Below are positions 9,692 to 19,816 of a DNA stretch of 58,486 nt, piece by piece. Source of the DNA: Pseudomonadota bacterium (GTDB taxonomy: Bacteria; Pseudomonadota; Alphaproteobacteria; Acetobacterales; Acetobacteraceae); contig JAKBBM010000005.1 in assembly GCA_021808545.1 (NCBI GenBank), positions 1-58,486 on the forward strand. Reading direction: 5' to 3'. Under the pieces are notes generated by a model, which had not been told where the DNA came from, ran no database searches, and worked only from the letters and a program-made list of their open reading frames with translations. The translations under genes and the position numbers were made by a program. Position 1 is the stretch's first letter. Each line of letters begins with the position of its first letter.

Positions 9692-12268
9692 ATGTCAGAC
9701 ACCGAACCCACACGCTATGATTTTACCCAGGCCGAGCCGCGCTGGCAGGCCGCATGGGAGCATGCCGGCTGCTTTGCCGCGACAGATGTGCCGGCCGCAG
9801 ACAGGCCCAAATATTATGTGCTGGAGATGTTTCCCTACCCCTCAGGCAAGATCCATATGGGACATGTGCGCAACTACACCCTAGGCGATGTGGTGGCGCG
9901 CTATAAACGGGCCCAGGGGTTTGATGTGCTGCACCCGATGGGCTGGGATGCGTTTGGCCTGCCGGCCGAGAATGCCGCGCGCGAGAACAAGGCTGACCCG
10001 GCAAGCTGGACGTATGCCAACATCGCCAATATGCGCGCCGAGCTCAAACGTATGGGCTTCTCGCTGGACTGGGCGCGCGAGTTCGCCACGTGCGACCCTG
10101 AATATTATGGCCAGCAGCAGAAGATTTTCCTCGATTTCTGGAAGGCCGGGCTGGTTGAGCGCCGGGCCGCTTATGTGAACTGGGACCCGGTGGATATGAC
10201 CGTGCTCGCCAATGAGCAGGTGATTGACGGGCGGGGCTGGCGCTCAGGCGCTGTGGTGGAGAAAAAACAGCTCTCGCAATGGTTCCTTAAAATTACCGAT
10301 TTCGCGCCCGAATTGCTGGAAGGGCTGAACAGCCTGGAACGCTGGCCCGAGCGCGTGAAGCTGATGCAGGAAAACTGGATCGGTTTTTCGCAAGGGGCGG
10401 AAGTGGTGTTTCCGCTGACCCAGACGCTGGGCGATGAGAAAAATGTGACCGTGTACACAACACGGCCGGACACGCTGTTTGGCATGTCGTTCCTGGCGAT
10501 TGCGCCGGAACATCCGTTGGCCCGGGCCGTGGCCGCACAAAATCAGAAGGCGGCGGCCTTCATCGCCGAATGCGCGGCGCAAGGGACATCCGAAGCGGCG
10601 ATTGAATCGGCGGAAAAGCGCGGCTTTGCCACGGGGCTGAGTGTGGTCAACCCGTTCAATGGCCAGACCTATCCGGTGTGGATCGCCAATTTCGTGCTCA
10701 TGGAATATGGCACCGGCGCGATTTTTGGCTGTCCGTGCGGCGACCAGCGCGACCTGGAATTTGCCCGTAAATATGATTTGCCCGTGCCGGTGGTGGTGGC
10801 CCCCAGCGCTGAGGGGATCCCCGAGATCGGCGACAAGGCGCTGGATGGCGCGGGCGTGATTGTGAATTCGGGGTTTTTGACCGGGCTTTCCACAGTGGCG
10901 GCCAAGGCTAGGGCGATCGAGGAATTGGTACGGCTAGGGGCCGGCCGGGCCGTGACAAATTGGCGCCTGCGTGACTGGGGGATTTCCCGCCAGCGTTATT
11001 GGGGCTGCCCGATACCGGTGATTCATTGCGAGGCGTGCGGGCCGCAGCCCGTGCCGGAAGACCAATTGCCCGTAACACTGCCCCAGGATATGACTTTCGA
11101 TACGCCCGGCAACCCGCTGGACCATCATCCGCACTGGCGGCATGTGGCCTGCCCGGCCTGTGGTAAGCCGGCCCGGCGCGAGACCGATACATTCGATACG
11201 TTTATCGACAGCTCCTGGTACTTTGCGCGCTTCTGCGCGCCCCATGCCAAGACCCCGACAGATCTGGCCGCGGCACGCCACTGGCTGCCCGTGGACCAAT
11301 ATGTGGGCGGGATTGAGCATGCGATTTTGCATCTGCTTTATGCGCGCTTCTTTACCCGGGCGATGGAGCGGACCGGGCATGTGAGCGTGAAGGAACCTTT
11401 TGCGGGGCTCTTTACCCAGGGCATGGTGACACATGAATCCTATAAGGATGCGGAGGGCAACTGGCTCTACCCGGACCAGGTGATCCGCGCCGGCGAAGAT
11501 GTGCGCCATCGTGAGACCGGCCTGCCCGTTACGGTGGGGCGGGTTGAAAAAATGTCGAAATCCAAGCGCAATACGGTTGATCCGGGTGTGATTGTCGGCC
11601 GATTTGGGGCGGATACGGCGCGTTGGTTCGTACTCTCCGACAATCCGCCCGAGCGCGATGTGGAATGGACCGAGACGGGCGTGCAGGGGGCTTACCGCTT
11701 TGTACAGCGCCTGGCCCGGCTGGGGATGCTGATTGCCGGGGAGCCGCGCGTGCCGCAGCCGCCAGCCTTTGAGGGTGAGGCAAAAAAATTGCGGCAGATG
11801 ACGCACCGGACCATGGCCGCCGTGACCGAGGCGCTGGAGAGTTTTGCCTTTAACCTGGCCGTGGCGCGGATTTATGAGCTGGCCGGAGCCTTGAGTGGCA
11901 CCACCCCGGCCGAGCCCGCCATGTTGTGGGCGCGCTTTGAGGCGATGGATGCAATCGCGCATTTGGTGGCGCCGATGATGCCGCATCTGGCCGAGGAGAT
12001 TTTTAGTCAAATCCGCCCGGCCGAGGGGCTGATGGCTGAGCGCCCATGGCCCAAGGCCGATCCCGCACTGCTGGTGGTGGATGAGGTAACCATGGCCGTG
12101 CAGATAAATGGTAAGCTTCGCGGCACCATGACCGTACCCGCTGGGCAGACAGCGGAGCAGAATGTCGCCGTGGCGGGGCAGACGGTCTCGACTTTGCTGG
12201 AAGGGCGGACCATTGTGAAGCAAATCCATGTGCCCGACAGGATTGTGAACTTTGTCGTCAAGCCGTAA
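9692..12268 (+). CDS. leuS: Leucyl-tRNA synthetase
   Basis: 858-residue class I aminoacyl-tRNA synthetase that charges tRNA-Leu. The HIGH-type motif appears as HMGH in [14 protein letters not shown] near residue 55, the editing (CP1) domain follows ([10 protein letters not shown]), and the KMSKS loop is intact near residue 620 ([10 protein letters not shown]). The C-terminal anticodon-binding region ends with VNFVVKP. The 3' end overlaps the lptE start by 17 bases, as in the common alphaproteobacterial leuS-lptE-holA arrangement. Confidence 0.98.
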   Translation: MSDTEPTRYDFTQAEPRWQAAWEHAGCFAATDVPAADRPKYYVLEMFPYPSGKIHMGHVRNYTLGDVVARYKRAQGFDVLHPMGWDAFGLPAENAARENKADPASWTYANIANMRAELKRMGFSLDWAREFATCDPEYYGQQQKIFLDFWKAGLVERRAAYVNWDPVDMTVLANEQVIDGRGWRSGAVVEKKQLSQWFLKITDFAPELLEGLNSLERWPERVKLMQENWIGFSQGAEVVFPLTQTLGDEKNVTVYTTRPDTLFGMSFLAIAPEHPLARAVAAQNQKAAAFIAECAAQGTSEAAIESAEKRGFATGLSVVNPFNGQTYPVWIANFVLMEYGTGAIFGCPCGDQRDLEFARKYDLPVPVVVAPSAEGIPEIGDKALDGAGVIVNSGFLTGLSTVAAKARAIEELVRLGAGRAVTNWRLRDWGISRQRYWGCPIPVIHCEACGPQPVPEDQLPVTLPQDMTFDTPGNPLDHHPHWRHVACPACGKPARRETDTFDTFIDSSWYFARFCAPHAKTPTDLAAARHWLPVDQYVGGIEHAILHLLYARFFTRAMERTGHVSVKEPFAGLFTQGMVTHESYKDAEGNWLYPDQVIRAGEDVRHRETGLPVTVGRVEKMSKSKRNTVDPGVIVGRFGADTARWFVLSDNPPERDVEWTETGVQGAYRFVQRLARLGMLIAGEPRVPQPPAFEGEAKKLRQMTHRTMAAVTEALESFAFNLAVARIYELAGALSGTTPAEPAMLWARFEAMDAIAHLVAPMMPHLAEEIFSQIRPAEGLMAERPWPKADPALLVVDEVTMAVQINGKLRGTMTVPAGQTAEQNVAVAGQTVSTLLEGRTIVKQIHVPDRIVNFVVKP

Positions 12269-12764
12269 AGCCCTGCCGCTTCTGACAATGCTTGCTTTGG
12301 CCGGCTGTGGATTCACGCCGCTTTATGGCGGTGGGAAAGGGCAAGCCACCAGTGCGCGGCTGGATGAAGTGGCCGTGCAGACGATTCCCGACCGGACCGG
12401 GCAATTGCTGCGCCAGAGCCTGCAGGTGAAGCTGCATGCCGCAGGCGCCCCGGTAACAGAGCTTTATACCCTCAAGGTTTCTTACGACATCGCGCAGTCG
12501 GCGATTGGTGTGCTGGAAGATACGGCGACGACCCGTAACCGTTTTGTCGCCCATGCCAGCTGGACCTTGGCGCCCATTGGCGCGCCGGATAAGCCATTGG
12601 TCACGGGCGAGGCCACAGCGATGGATGCCGATAACGTGATCGACCAGCAATATTTCGCCGTGAGCCTGGAGACAGAGACGGTGGATCGGCAGCTTGCCGA
12701 CGAGATCTCGGCGCAGATCGCAAGCCAGCTTGCCGTTTGGTTCCGCACGCACCCTGACGCATGA
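12252..12764 (+). CDS. lptE: LPS-assembly lipoprotein LptE
   Basis: 170-residue outer-membrane lipoprotein that plugs the LptD barrel and helps insert lipopolysaccharide. The signal peptide ends in the lipobox LALAGC followed by GFTPLYGG, a typical LptE start. The only in-frame start codon before the signal is the TTG at 12252; an in-frame stop lies just upstream, and AGGA at 12238-12242 can act as the ribosome site. The start therefore overlaps the end of leuS by 17 bases, and the stop overlaps holA by four. Sequence conservation in this family is low, so context carries much of the call. Confidence 0.88.
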   Translation: MSSSRKALPLLTMLALAGCGFTPLYGGGKGQATSARLDEVAVQTIPDRTGQLLRQSLQVKLHAAGAPVTELYTLKVSYDIAQSAIGVLEDTATTRNRFVAHASWTLAPIGAPDKPLVTGEATAMDADNVIDQQYFAVSLETETVDRQLADEISAQIASQLAVWFRTHPDA

Positions 12765-13771
12765 AGCTGGATGCGGGCAGGGTTGAGCCGTTTCTGAAGG
12801 CGCCGTCGGTTCCTGTTGTGCTGGTTTATGGACCCGATGCCGGGATGGCGGCCGCGCGCGGGCTGGCCCTGGCGCGGACCGTGGATGGGGCCATGGGAAA
12901 CCCGTTCCGGTTTGTTGAGCTGCAGAATCCGCCCCCTGACGCGCTGTTGGCCGAGGCGTATGCCGCCGCCCTGACCGGTGGGCGGCGCGTGGTGCGGGTG
13001 CGCGATGCACGTGAAACCCTGGCCAAGGCGGTGGAGGAATTGCTAAAGGCACCGCCAGAGGCGTTGATTATTCTGGAAGCGGGGGAGCTGACTCCGAAAT
13101 CCCGCCTGCGCGGGATGGTGGAAAAAGCTGTCAGTGCCGCGGCCCTGGCCTGTTACGCCATAGCGCCGGAGCGATTGCCGCAGATTATAGCAGCCCGGTT
13201 GCGTGACATGGGGGTGCGGATTGAGCCTGAAGCCGCAACCTGGGCGGGGCAAAATCTGTCTGGTGATGAGGGGATGCTGGCGCAGGCGCTAGAGGTTTTG
13301 CGCCTATATGCTGGTGAGGAAAAAAGCCTTGCTTTGGAGGATGTGACCGCGATTCTAGCCGATGGGGGCGGCAGTTCGATGGGCGAGGCGATTGACGAGG
13401 CGCTGACCGGCGATTTAGCCGCGACCGACCGCGCACTAAGCCTGGCATTTGAGGAAGGCGTGGCCCCGGTTGGGCTGATTCGTATGCTGCTGAGTGAATT
13501 GATGCGCCTGCGCGTGGCGGCCAGCGCGATGGCGGAAGGGGCCTCTGCCCAGCAGGCGATGGCTGGGCTGAAGCCGCCTGTGTTTTTTAAACGGCAGGCA
13601 ATTATGACCAAGGCATTGCGCCTATGGAAGCTGCCCGCCCTGGAACAGGCGATTGCAGCCGCTTTGGCCGCTGAGACCGCCTGCAAGACAACCCATGTGC
13701 CCGAACATGAATATTGCCGCCAGACATTGCTGGCGCTGGCCATGCGGGCACGAAACGCAGGGCGGCGTTAG
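12761..13771 (+). CDS. holA: DNA polymerase III delta subunit
   Basis: 336-residue clamp-loader subunit that opens the beta sliding clamp. The N-terminus LDAGRVEPFLKAPSVPVVLVYGPDAG and the middle region (LSGDEGMLAQALEVL, GEAIDEALTGD) match HolA. As usual for delta, the P-loop is degenerate and there is no true Walker motif. It overlaps lptE by ATGA and is followed by a terminator-like hairpin, so it closes this operon. Confidence 0.93.
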   Translation: MKLDAGRVEPFLKAPSVPVVLVYGPDAGMAAARGLALARTVDGAMGNPFRFVELQNPPPDALLAEAYAAALTGGRRVVRVRDARETLAKAVEELLKAPPEALIILEAGELTPKSRLRGMVEKAVSAAALACYAIAPERLPQIIAARLRDMGVRIEPEAATWAGQNLSGDEGMLAQALEVLRLYAGEEKSLALEDVTAILADGGGSSMGEAIDEALTGDLAATDRALSLAFEEGVAPVGLIRMLLSELMRLRVAASAMAEGASAQQAMAGLKPPVFFKRQAIMTKALRLWKLPALEQAIAAALAAETACKTTHVPEHEYCRQTLLALAMRARNAGRR

Positions 13772-13787
13772 ACAGGATTAACGCGGG

Positions 13788-13808
13788 AAAGTGGAAGATC
13801 ACTTTTTT
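13788..13808 (+). terminator. Terminator after holA
   Basis: Six-base stem AAAGTG / CACTTT with a six-base loop, running straight into a T-rich tail (CACTTTTTTG). It lies 16 bases after the holA stop and separates the host operon from the phage-like block. The stem is short, so strength is uncertain. Confidence 0.6.
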
Positions 13809-14328
13809 GTTAGATTAAGTAAGAAGTCAAAATAAAATTCGGCAAACAAAAACGCATTTGGAAAAAATTGTTGATTTTGAAAAATTTCGTACAATATTGT
13901 TACAAAAATAATTTTTGTTAGCTGCGTGCAAGGCGGCGCGCTGTTTGCAGCAAAATGCGGCGATCTTCTGCTGAGCAGGCCCTATAAAGGCGCATCAACG
14001 CCAACTCGTCTCCCATGAGAGAACCGGTTTCGCCAGAGACCAAATAGCCAAGAGACGTGTTCAGAACCTTGGCGATCCGCTCCATATTGTCGCGGACTTG
14101 TCCGGCACGGTCTGTCTCCCATTGCGCGATGGCGGAACGTGAGACGTTGAGCCGGGCTGCGAATTCATCCTGGGTCATGTTCGCGGCAAGACGCAAGGCG
14201 CGAATGCGCGCGCCTACGGTTTCTGTGGGGGGGTGTTTCTTCGGCGGCATAAACTTACTCTAACACGCTCTTGCGCCAACTCAACGTTAGTATTTCTTGA
14301 CATGATTTGTTATTACTTCTAACAAAAA
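13807..14328. promoter_or_regulatory. Repeated CTAACAAA motif around the repressor
   Basis: The motif CTAACAAAA (or its complement) occurs at about 13807-13815, again at 13912-13920 across the repressor stop, and at 14319-14327 in the divergent promoter gap. Shorter CTAAC copies are near 14262 and 15142. A possible promoter for the rightward genes is TTGACA at 14297-14302 with TAACAA at 14320-14325, 17 bases apart, so the 14319 copy would cover its -10 box. These are candidate repressor operators; binding is inferred. Confidence 0.4.
13918..14250 (-). CDS. XRE-family phage repressor
   Basis: 110-residue DNA-binding protein with one helix-turn-helix of the Cro/CI (XRE) class at about residues 15-70 (MTQDEFAARLNVSRSAIAQWE). 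The C-terminal 40 residues are helical and there is no peptidase domain, so it is unlike SOS-cleaved CI or LexA proteins. It is the only minus-strand gene of the phage-like block and faces the rightward operon across a 100-base gap, the normal layout of a lysogeny repressor. How it would be inactivated is not evident from the sequence. Confidence 0.85.
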   Translation of the reverse strand: MPPKKHPPTETVGARIRALRLAANMTQDEFAARLNVSRSAIAQWETDRAGQVRDNMERIAKVLNTSLGYLVSGETGSLMGDELALMRLYRACSAEDRRILLQTARRLARS

Positions 14329-14351
14329 GAGGTCAAGGCGAGGAGATGATC

Positions 14352-14636
14352 ATGCCGCAAGCAAGGCAATGGACGGCACTGGCGGACAAGACGGTTTGTG
14401 AGATGCGGGCGGGCGGTGAGACGTGGGCCGCGATTGGGCGCCGGCTGGGACTTTCGCGCAATACCGTGATCGAACGCGGACGGCGCCTGCGGGCAACCGC
14501 TCCAGAAAAGCCGGTAGCCGTACCAAAAGAAGATAATATGCTTGACGATCCAAACCGCCCGCCGTTGCCCGCCGGGCATTGGATAACCTGGGGGCTGTTG
14601 ACGAGTGATCCTTATCCCGAAGGAGATAAGTCATGA
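14352..14636 (+). CDS. Small helix-turn-helix protein
   Basis: 94-residue protein whose first 55 residues resemble GcrA-like or resolvase-type helix-turn-helix segments (ETWAAIGRRLGLSRNTVIERG). The tail is short and charged. The ATG at 14352 has AGGAG six bases upstream; the ATG at 14346 would have no spacing. It is the first gene of the rightward operon, so it may be an early regulator of the late genes or a small DNA-binding packaging factor. It overlaps the next gene by ATGA. Confidence 0.6.
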   Translation: MPQARQWTALADKTVCEMRAGGETWAAIGRRLGLSRNTVIERGRRLRATAPEKPVAVPKEDNMLDDPNRPPLPAGHWITWGLLTSDPYPEGDKS

Positions 14637-15133
14637 ATATGAAGGTTAGCGCGGTGCCGACGGATAGAGTGATGCGGCTGGGGAACGGGTTAGACAAAGC
14701 CAAGGGGCGGCCGCGGCAGCCAATTTTGTTAACGCCGGAAGAACTCGTGACGCGTTTTGAAGCGGCGGGGGCAACATTGCTCGCTATGCCGGGGCGTGGG
14801 TATTCTACCCATTTGCGAACAATGAAATTTGATGTCGTGCAAAGTGCGATGGACGCGTATGGCTGGCAAGGGGCGGTGGCCCGGCCGCCCGCACCGGGCG
14901 CCGCCGCGATTAGCCTGATGGATGAAACGTTTGGCTGGCTCGCTCTGATTCCTGAAGAAAAATATGTCTGGCGGCGGATTGTCGGCGCGCGTGCACTGGT
15001 ACACCCGCTAACGGGGCGGTGGTTGTTTCCGTGGCGCAGAATCGCATCGATATTAGGGGCTGATCATAAATCGGTACGGCGGTGGCATGGTCAGGCAATC
15101 GATATGCTGGTGCGGTACTTGCGTGAGCCGTAA
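14633..15133 (+). CDS. DUF6362-like phage protein
   Basis: 166 residues. The middle shows a pattern I recognise from DUF6362-type proteins of alphaproteobacterial phages (DAYGWQGAVARPPAPGA, MDETFGWLALI), and the C-terminus looks like a helix-turn-helix (WRRIASILGADHKSVRRWH). Placed directly before the terminase large subunit with GAAGGAGAT as ribosome site, it may serve as a terminase small subunit that recognises packaging DNA, but this role is inferred from position and the HTH. Confidence 0.6.
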   Translation: MNMKVSAVPTDRVMRLGNGLDKAKGRPRQPILLTPEELVTRFEAAGATLLAMPGRGYSTHLRTMKFDVVQSAMDAYGWQGAVARPPAPGAAAISLMDETFGWLALIPEEKYVWRRIVGARALVHPLTGRWLFPWRRIASILGADHKSVRRWHGQAIDMLVRYLREP

Positions 15134-15244
15134 AATTATTTCTAACATTATGTTATTTTCTTGTTGCCCACATGCCCCGGTTTGATCTATAGACATCGAT
15201 ATACTGAATGATCTTGCAGCAGACACGAGGTAGCATAAAAATTC

Positions 15245-16603
15245 ATGGTGACGGCGGGTTTCTTGGAATATGCCCGGTACGCCATGGCGTTGCGGGGACA
15301 GGTGCCCGCCGCGCACCATGAATTGCTGATTGCCCGGCTGCAGGATGTGGCAGACGGAGCATGTGACAGGCTGATGGTGCAGATGCCGCCGGGATCGGCG
15401 AAATCGACTTATGGGTCTGTTCTGTTTCCGGCATATTTCATGGCGCAAAAGCGCCGCAGGCAGGTGATTGCCACAGCTCATACCGCCTCTTTGGCAAATT
15501 ATTTTGGCCAGCGTGTGCGCCAGGCGATGGGGGAGACAGGCGAATGGCTGGGTGTTGGTTTGGCAAAAGAAGCCAAGGCGGCATCGAGATTTCATCTTGA
15601 GGGGGGGGCGGAATATTTCGCAACCGGTGTACGCGGACCGATTACGGGACGGCGGGCGGATCTGATTATTATTGATGATCCTGTGAAATCCTGGGCGGAG
15701 GCGGAAAGCCAGACGGCAAGGGATGCGTTGTTCGACTGGTACAGAGGCGAATTGTCAGCCCGGTTGAAGCCAGGCGGGCGGGTCGTGCTGATTATGACGC
15801 GCTGGCATGAGGATGATCTGGCTGGGCGGATGATGGCCATGGATGGCGGATGGTCGTGCTTGCGATTACCGGCCTTGGCGGAGGCGGATGATCCGCTGGG
15901 ACGCACGGCAGGTGAGGTTTTGTGGCCGCAATGGCAGGGACGAGAAGAGATTGAGCGGCGGCGGCTGGAAGTAGGGGAAAGAGCTTTTGCAGCTTTATAC
16001 CAGCAAGCGCCGCGCCCGCCCGAGGCGGCTTTGTTCCGGACAGAAAGGGTCCGCATTTTACCTGAAGCGGGAGAGGTGCGGCAGGTGATCCGAGCTTGGG
16101 ACTTGGCGGCCAGCCTGCCAGCGCCCGGGCGAAGCCCAGACTATACCGTGGGATTGAAGCTTGGCGAGACGACGGAAAAGCTGCTGGTGGTGCTGGATGT
16201 GGTGCGGTTTCAGGGATCACCGGCACAGGTGGAGGTAAAAATTCAGGAAACCGCACGTCTTGATGGAACCAACGTGACGATTGCCTTGCCGCAGGATCCT
16301 GGCCAGGCGGGAGCCGCCCAGATTGCGATGCTGACGCGTAGTCTTGCCGGTTACAGGCTGGTAACGAGCCCGGAGCGTAACGCCAAAGTCGTGCGGGCGA
16401 TGCCTGCGGCAACGCAAGTGGATGCTGGAAATTTAGCATTGCTGGCGGGGCCTTGGAACGATGCGCTGTTGGCGGAGATGAAGGCATTTCCACATGGTTA
16501 CAAGGACGACCAGATAGACGCGCTGAGCCGCGCGGTAAACACACTGGCAACCGTTGGCAGCACGCCAGCACGGCGGCTGAATGTAAATTTGTTTAGCCGT
16601 TAA
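15245..16603 (+). CDS. Terminase large subunit
   Basis: 452-residue packaging motor. The ATPase half has a Walker A at residues 47-55 (MPPGSAKST), a Walker B with acidic pair at 144-145 (LIIIDDPVKSW) and a coupling motif at 184-191 (IMTRWHED). The RNase H-like nuclease half has D286 (RAWDLAAS), D351 (QDPGQAG) and D422/D425 (KDDQIDA). All catalytic positions look intact, so the protein may still package DNA. It follows the DUF6362-like gene after 111 AT-rich bases and precedes the portal gene. Confidence 0.93.
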   Translation: MVTAGFLEYARYAMALRGQVPAAHHELLIARLQDVADGACDRLMVQMPPGSAKSTYGSVLFPAYFMAQKRRRQVIATAHTASLANYFGQRVRQAMGETGEWLGVGLAKEAKAASRFHLEGGAEYFATGVRGPITGRRADLIIIDDPVKSWAEAESQTARDALFDWYRGELSARLKPGGRVVLIMTRWHEDDLAGRMMAMDGGWSCLRLPALAEADDPLGRTAGEVLWPQWQGREEIERRRLEVGERAFAALYQQAPRPPEAALFRTERVRILPEAGEVRQVIRAWDLAASLPAPGRSPDYTVGLKLGETTEKLLVVLDVVRFQGSPAQVEVKIQETARLDGTNVTIALPQDPGQAGAAQIAMLTRSLAGYRLVTSPERNAKVVRAMPAATQVDAGNLALLAGPWNDALLAEMKAFPHGYKDDQIDALSRAVNTLATVGSTPARRLNVNLFSR

Positions 16604-16618
16604 AACCGGGATTATTAT

Positions 16619-18013
16619 ATGTTCGAGACAATTTGTAGCACGATTCCATCGGATTCGAGCCTGCCGGAACGCGCCAACAGGCTTGAAGTATATAAGCGGG
16701 TTCTGGACGGCACACTTTATGACAATCTTCCCTATCAGTTCCACGAGGAGCGCAATGGTACGGGGGAATATGTACCGCTAAAGCTCCGCCGCCCCTCGGT
16801 GCGTTATGCGCTGTGCCGTGTTGTGGTGGAGGATTCCGTGGCGCTGTTGTTCAGTGCCGGGCATTTTCCGACATTGGATTGCACCGATCCGCAGATGAGC
16901 CGGGCTTTGCAGGAGGTGATGTCTGAGGCGCGGTTGAATGAGGTGATGGTTGACGCGGCATTGCGTGGATCTGTTGGCTCGGTCGCGGTTTTATTCAGGG
17001 TTCTACGGGGGCGGGTATTCTTCTCCGTTCTGGAAAGCCAGTATCTGACGCCGGTATGGCGCGCGGATGCGCCGGATACGTTGGAACGCGTGGTCGAGCG
17101 CTACAAGGTTGGCGGCGCGGATCTGGCAGCGCAAGGTTATGATGATATCGATATAGGAACGGTATATTGGTTCCAGCGCGTATGGGACGCGCAGGAGGAA
17201 ATCTGGTATCTGCCTTGGGCGGTGAATGATCCGTTTGCGCGGCCGGTACGGGATGCGGCGCGTAGCGTGCGCCATGATCTTGGATTTGTACCGCTGGTGT
17301 GGATTAAGAATCTGCCAGGCGGCGAAGGGGTGGATGGCGCCTGTACGTTCCGTGCTGCAATCGACACGAATATCGAAATTGATTATCAGTTGAGCCAGGC
17401 CGGGCGCGGTTTGAAATACAGTTCAGATCCGACCTTGTTGATCAAGGAGCCGGCGACCAGCGATGCCGAGATTGTGAAAGGTGCTGGTAATGCTCTGGTA
17501 GTTTCGGAAAAGGGCGATGCAAAGCTACTTGAGATTGGCGGCACAGCCTGTGAGGCGGTGATTTCTTATGTGCGTACCTTGCGCGAACTGGCCTTGGAGA
17601 GCGTGCATGGCAACCGCTCCAGCGCCGACCGGTTAACCGCGGCGCAAAGCGGGCGGGCGTTGGAGATGATGAATCAGGGCTTGATCTGGCTCGCCGATAA
17701 TTTGCGCATATCGTATGGCGTGGGCGGTATTTTACTTTTGGCCGATATGGTGGTGAAGGCTTCGCGCCTATTTCCATTGACCGTGCGGGGCGAGCGGATT
17801 GTACCGCTTGATCCAGCCCAGAGGCTGACCTTGCGCTGGCCGCGCTGGTATCCGCTTTCAGCCGACGACCGCCTGAAAGAAGCACAGGCCGTGGCGACGC
17901 TGGTGAATGCGGGGCAGCTCTCAACCGCGACCGCGGTCAAGAACCTCGCCGCCACGCACGGGATCTCGGACATTGAAGCTGAGTTGGACGCAATTGACCA
18001 GGATGCATCATGA
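16619..18013 (+). CDS. Phage portal protein
   Basis: 464-residue protein in the position of the portal, the dodecameric ring through which DNA enters the capsid. The N-terminus (RANRLEVYKRVLDG, RRPSVRYALCRVVVEDSVALLF) and the later helical segment (ESVHGNRSSADRLTAAQSGRALEMMNQ) are portal-like. The C-terminus carries an LKEAQAVATLVNAGQLS segment common in portals of this class. It overlaps the scaffold gene by ATGA. Confidence 0.83.
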   Translation: MFETICSTIPSDSSLPERANRLEVYKRVLDGTLYDNLPYQFHEERNGTGEYVPLKLRRPSVRYALCRVVVEDSVALLFSAGHFPTLDCTDPQMSRALQEVMSEARLNEVMVDAALRGSVGSVAVLFRVLRGRVFFSVLESQYLTPVWRADAPDTLERVVERYKVGGADLAAQGYDDIDIGTVYWFQRVWDAQEEIWYLPWAVNDPFARPVRDAARSVRHDLGFVPLVWIKNLPGGEGVDGACTFRAAIDTNIEIDYQLSQAGRGLKYSSDPTLLIKEPATSDAEIVKGAGNALVVSEKGDAKLLEIGGTACEAVISYVRTLRELALESVHGNRSSADRLTAAQSGRALEMMNQGLIWLADNLRISYGVGGILLLADMVVKASRLFPLTVRGERIVPLDPAQRLTLRWPRWYPLSADDRLKEAQAVATLVNAGQLSTATAVKNLAATHGISDIEAELDAIDQDAS

Positions 18014-18396
18014 CAGATGAAGTAAATGACGTTGAGAATTGGCAGATCCGCGCCCAGAATGCCGAAACGGCATTGGAACGGTTGCAGCAGGAGGCGCAGA
18101 ACCGGTTGATCCTTGCTGAATTGAAGGCAGAGGCGATTCGCGCTGGAATGGTGGATCTCGACGGGCTGAAGCTGCTCGATACAAGTGATGTGAAGCTGAA
18201 TGATAATGGCGAAGTGGAAGGTGGAACCGCTTTGCTGGCCGGGCTGAAACGCGCCAAACCGTGGTTGTTTGGAGGGATGTCATCCTCAGCCGCGGCAAAC
18301 CCGCCCAGGCCTGAGCCGCCACGCACCCGCCATGCCAACGAGCTCAGCCACGAAGAGTGGTTGCAGGCGCGCGCCACACTAATCCGGCGCCGTTAA
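18010..18396 (+). CDS. Capsid scaffolding protein (Gp20-like)
   Basis: 128 residues: an N-terminal coiled coil rich in Gln and Glu (residues 8-45), then AGMVDLDGLKLLDTSDVKLN and ALLAGLKRAKPWLFGG, a pattern of minor structural/scaffold proteins encoded just before capsid genes. No protease domain is present here or nearby, so capsid maturation, if it happens, would not use a phage-encoded protease. Start codon overlaps the portal stop. Confidence 0.68.
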   Translation: MTDEVNDVENWQIRAQNAETALERLQQEAQNRLILAELKAEAIRAGMVDLDGLKLLDTSDVKLNDNGEVEGGTALLAGLKRAKPWLFGGMSSSAAANPPRPEPPRTRHANELSHEEWLQARATLIRRR

Positions 18397-18423
18397 TAAA
18401 ACTAAAATTACATTATTTAAGGT

Positions 18424-18442
18424 CCGAGGGGATGCCCTCTGG
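18424..18442 (+). other. Hairpin in the capsid gene leader
   Basis: CCGAGGG and CCCTCTGG pair with one bulged base and a four-base loop, 40 bases before the major capsid start in an otherwise AT-rich leader. It may stabilise or regulate the capsid transcript; no T tract follows, so termination is unlikely. Confidence 0.35.
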
Positions 18443-18482
18443 CCATTGTCAAATCATGCCTGAAGAAAAGGATGTTTAGCTG

Positions 18483-19805
18483 ATGGGTATTTCCAATTTT
18501 CCGACGGCGCTGCAGCCGATCATTCAACAGGGCTTTCTGGAACGAGAGTTCGAGACCGCGCTGAAATCGCGCCTTGGTTACCGGCTGATCGCTGATCGTG
18601 AGGAGTTTGCTGTGGGGATCGGCGAAACCCTGACCAAGACCCGCGCCGGGTTGAAGCCAAGCGTGACCACGCCGCTGGCGGCCGCGACCAATACCAACCT
18701 GGATAATGGCTTGACCGCGACCAATTGGGGCGTTGAGCAATATACGATTTCGCTGAATTTCTATGCCGCCACCCAAGATCTGAATATGGTGACCAGCCGG
18801 GTGGGCATTGCCAGCCAGTTTCTGCAGAATGCCGCGACCAATGGCGAGCAGGCCGCGCGCAGCCTGGATGAGCTGGCCCGCAATGCGCTGTTTGCGCCTT
18901 ATTTTGGCGGCAACACACGGGTGATTACCACGCTGAGCAGTGCTGGACCCGCTTTGGAAGTGGATGATGTGCGCGGGTTCCAGACCGTTTTTGTGAACGG
19001 CGTGCAGCAGAATGTTTCCGCCACTTATCCGATGACCGTGGCGGTGGGGGCCAATGTTTATACGGTTGTGGGTGTGGTGGTGGATGCCACCAATGTCTCC
19101 ACCGCGCCGAACGGTATTTCGGGCCAGCTGCAATTTTCCGCCAATGTGACCGTGGCCGATGGCACTGCCGGTAATAGCGTGCAGGCGGCGACGGCAAGCG
19201 CCATCGTGCGCCCGGCGAGCCGGGGTAACAGTGCCGCCCTGCAGGCCACCGATACGCTGAGCATGGGTAATTTGCTGGATGCGGTGGCGCTGTTGCGGCG
19301 TAATGCGGTGCCGACCGTGCAGGGGGTTTATAATTGCTATCTCGATCCGGTTTCGGCGCGCCAGCTTTTCGCCGATCCTGATTTCAAGCAGCTTTTCCAG
19401 GGTGCCACCTCGGCCAACCCGGTGTTCCGCCAGGGTATGGTTAGCGACTTCCTGGGCTTGCGCTTTATCACCACCACCGAAGCCTATGTGCAGGCGCATC
19501 CCTCGATCGAGGGGCTGTCGATCCGCCGGCCGATCGTCTGCGGGCAGGGCGCGCTGATTGAGGGTGATTTTGCCGGCATGGCGGCCGACGACGTGGCGCC
19601 GAAGGATAGTCTTGTCAACATTCTAGACGGTGTCGCCATGGTGACGCGCGAGCCGATCGACCGGCTGCAGCAGATCATCGCCCAGAGCTGGTATTGGATT
19701 GGCGGGTTCTGCGCCCCCTCTGACACCACAACCACTCCCAATACCGTGCCGACGGCAACCAACGCCAATTACAAGCGCGCCGTCATGATTGAGCATATCG
19801 GTTAA
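18483..19805 (+). CDS. Major capsid protein
   Basis: 440-residue protein in the capsid position after portal and scaffold. Sequence shows SNFPTALQPIIQQGFLEREFE at the N-terminus and a long beta-rich middle (residues 145-240) with threonine/valine-rich strands that could be an inserted surface domain. The end region (DGVAMVTREPIDRLQQIIAQSWYWIGGF) is typical of coat proteins of this class. The family assignment rests on position, size and composition. Confidence 0.78.
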   Translation: MGISNFPTALQPIIQQGFLEREFETALKSRLGYRLIADREEFAVGIGETLTKTRAGLKPSVTTPLAAATNTNLDNGLTATNWGVEQYTISLNFYAATQDLNMVTSRVGIASQFLQNAATNGEQAARSLDELARNALFAPYFGGNTRVITTLSSAGPALEVDDVRGFQTVFVNGVQQNVSATYPMTVAVGANVYTVVGVVVDATNVSTAPNGISGQLQFSANVTVADGTAGNSVQAATASAIVRPASRGNSAALQATDTLSMGNLLDAVALLRRNAVPTVQGVYNCYLDPVSARQLFADPDFKQLFQGATSANPVFRQGMVSDFLGLRFITTTEAYVQAHPSIEGLSIRRPIVCGQGALIEGDFAGMAADDVAPKDSLVNILDGVAMVTREPIDRLQQIIAQSWYWIGGFCAPSDTTTTPNTVPTATNANYKRAVMIEHIG

Positions 19806-19816
19806 GGAGCAAAACG

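Noticed and set aside
13001-13018. Second parS-like site inside holA (half-site CACGTGAAAC)
   Set aside because: Only the right half fits; the left half has several mismatches, and the site is in coding sequence.
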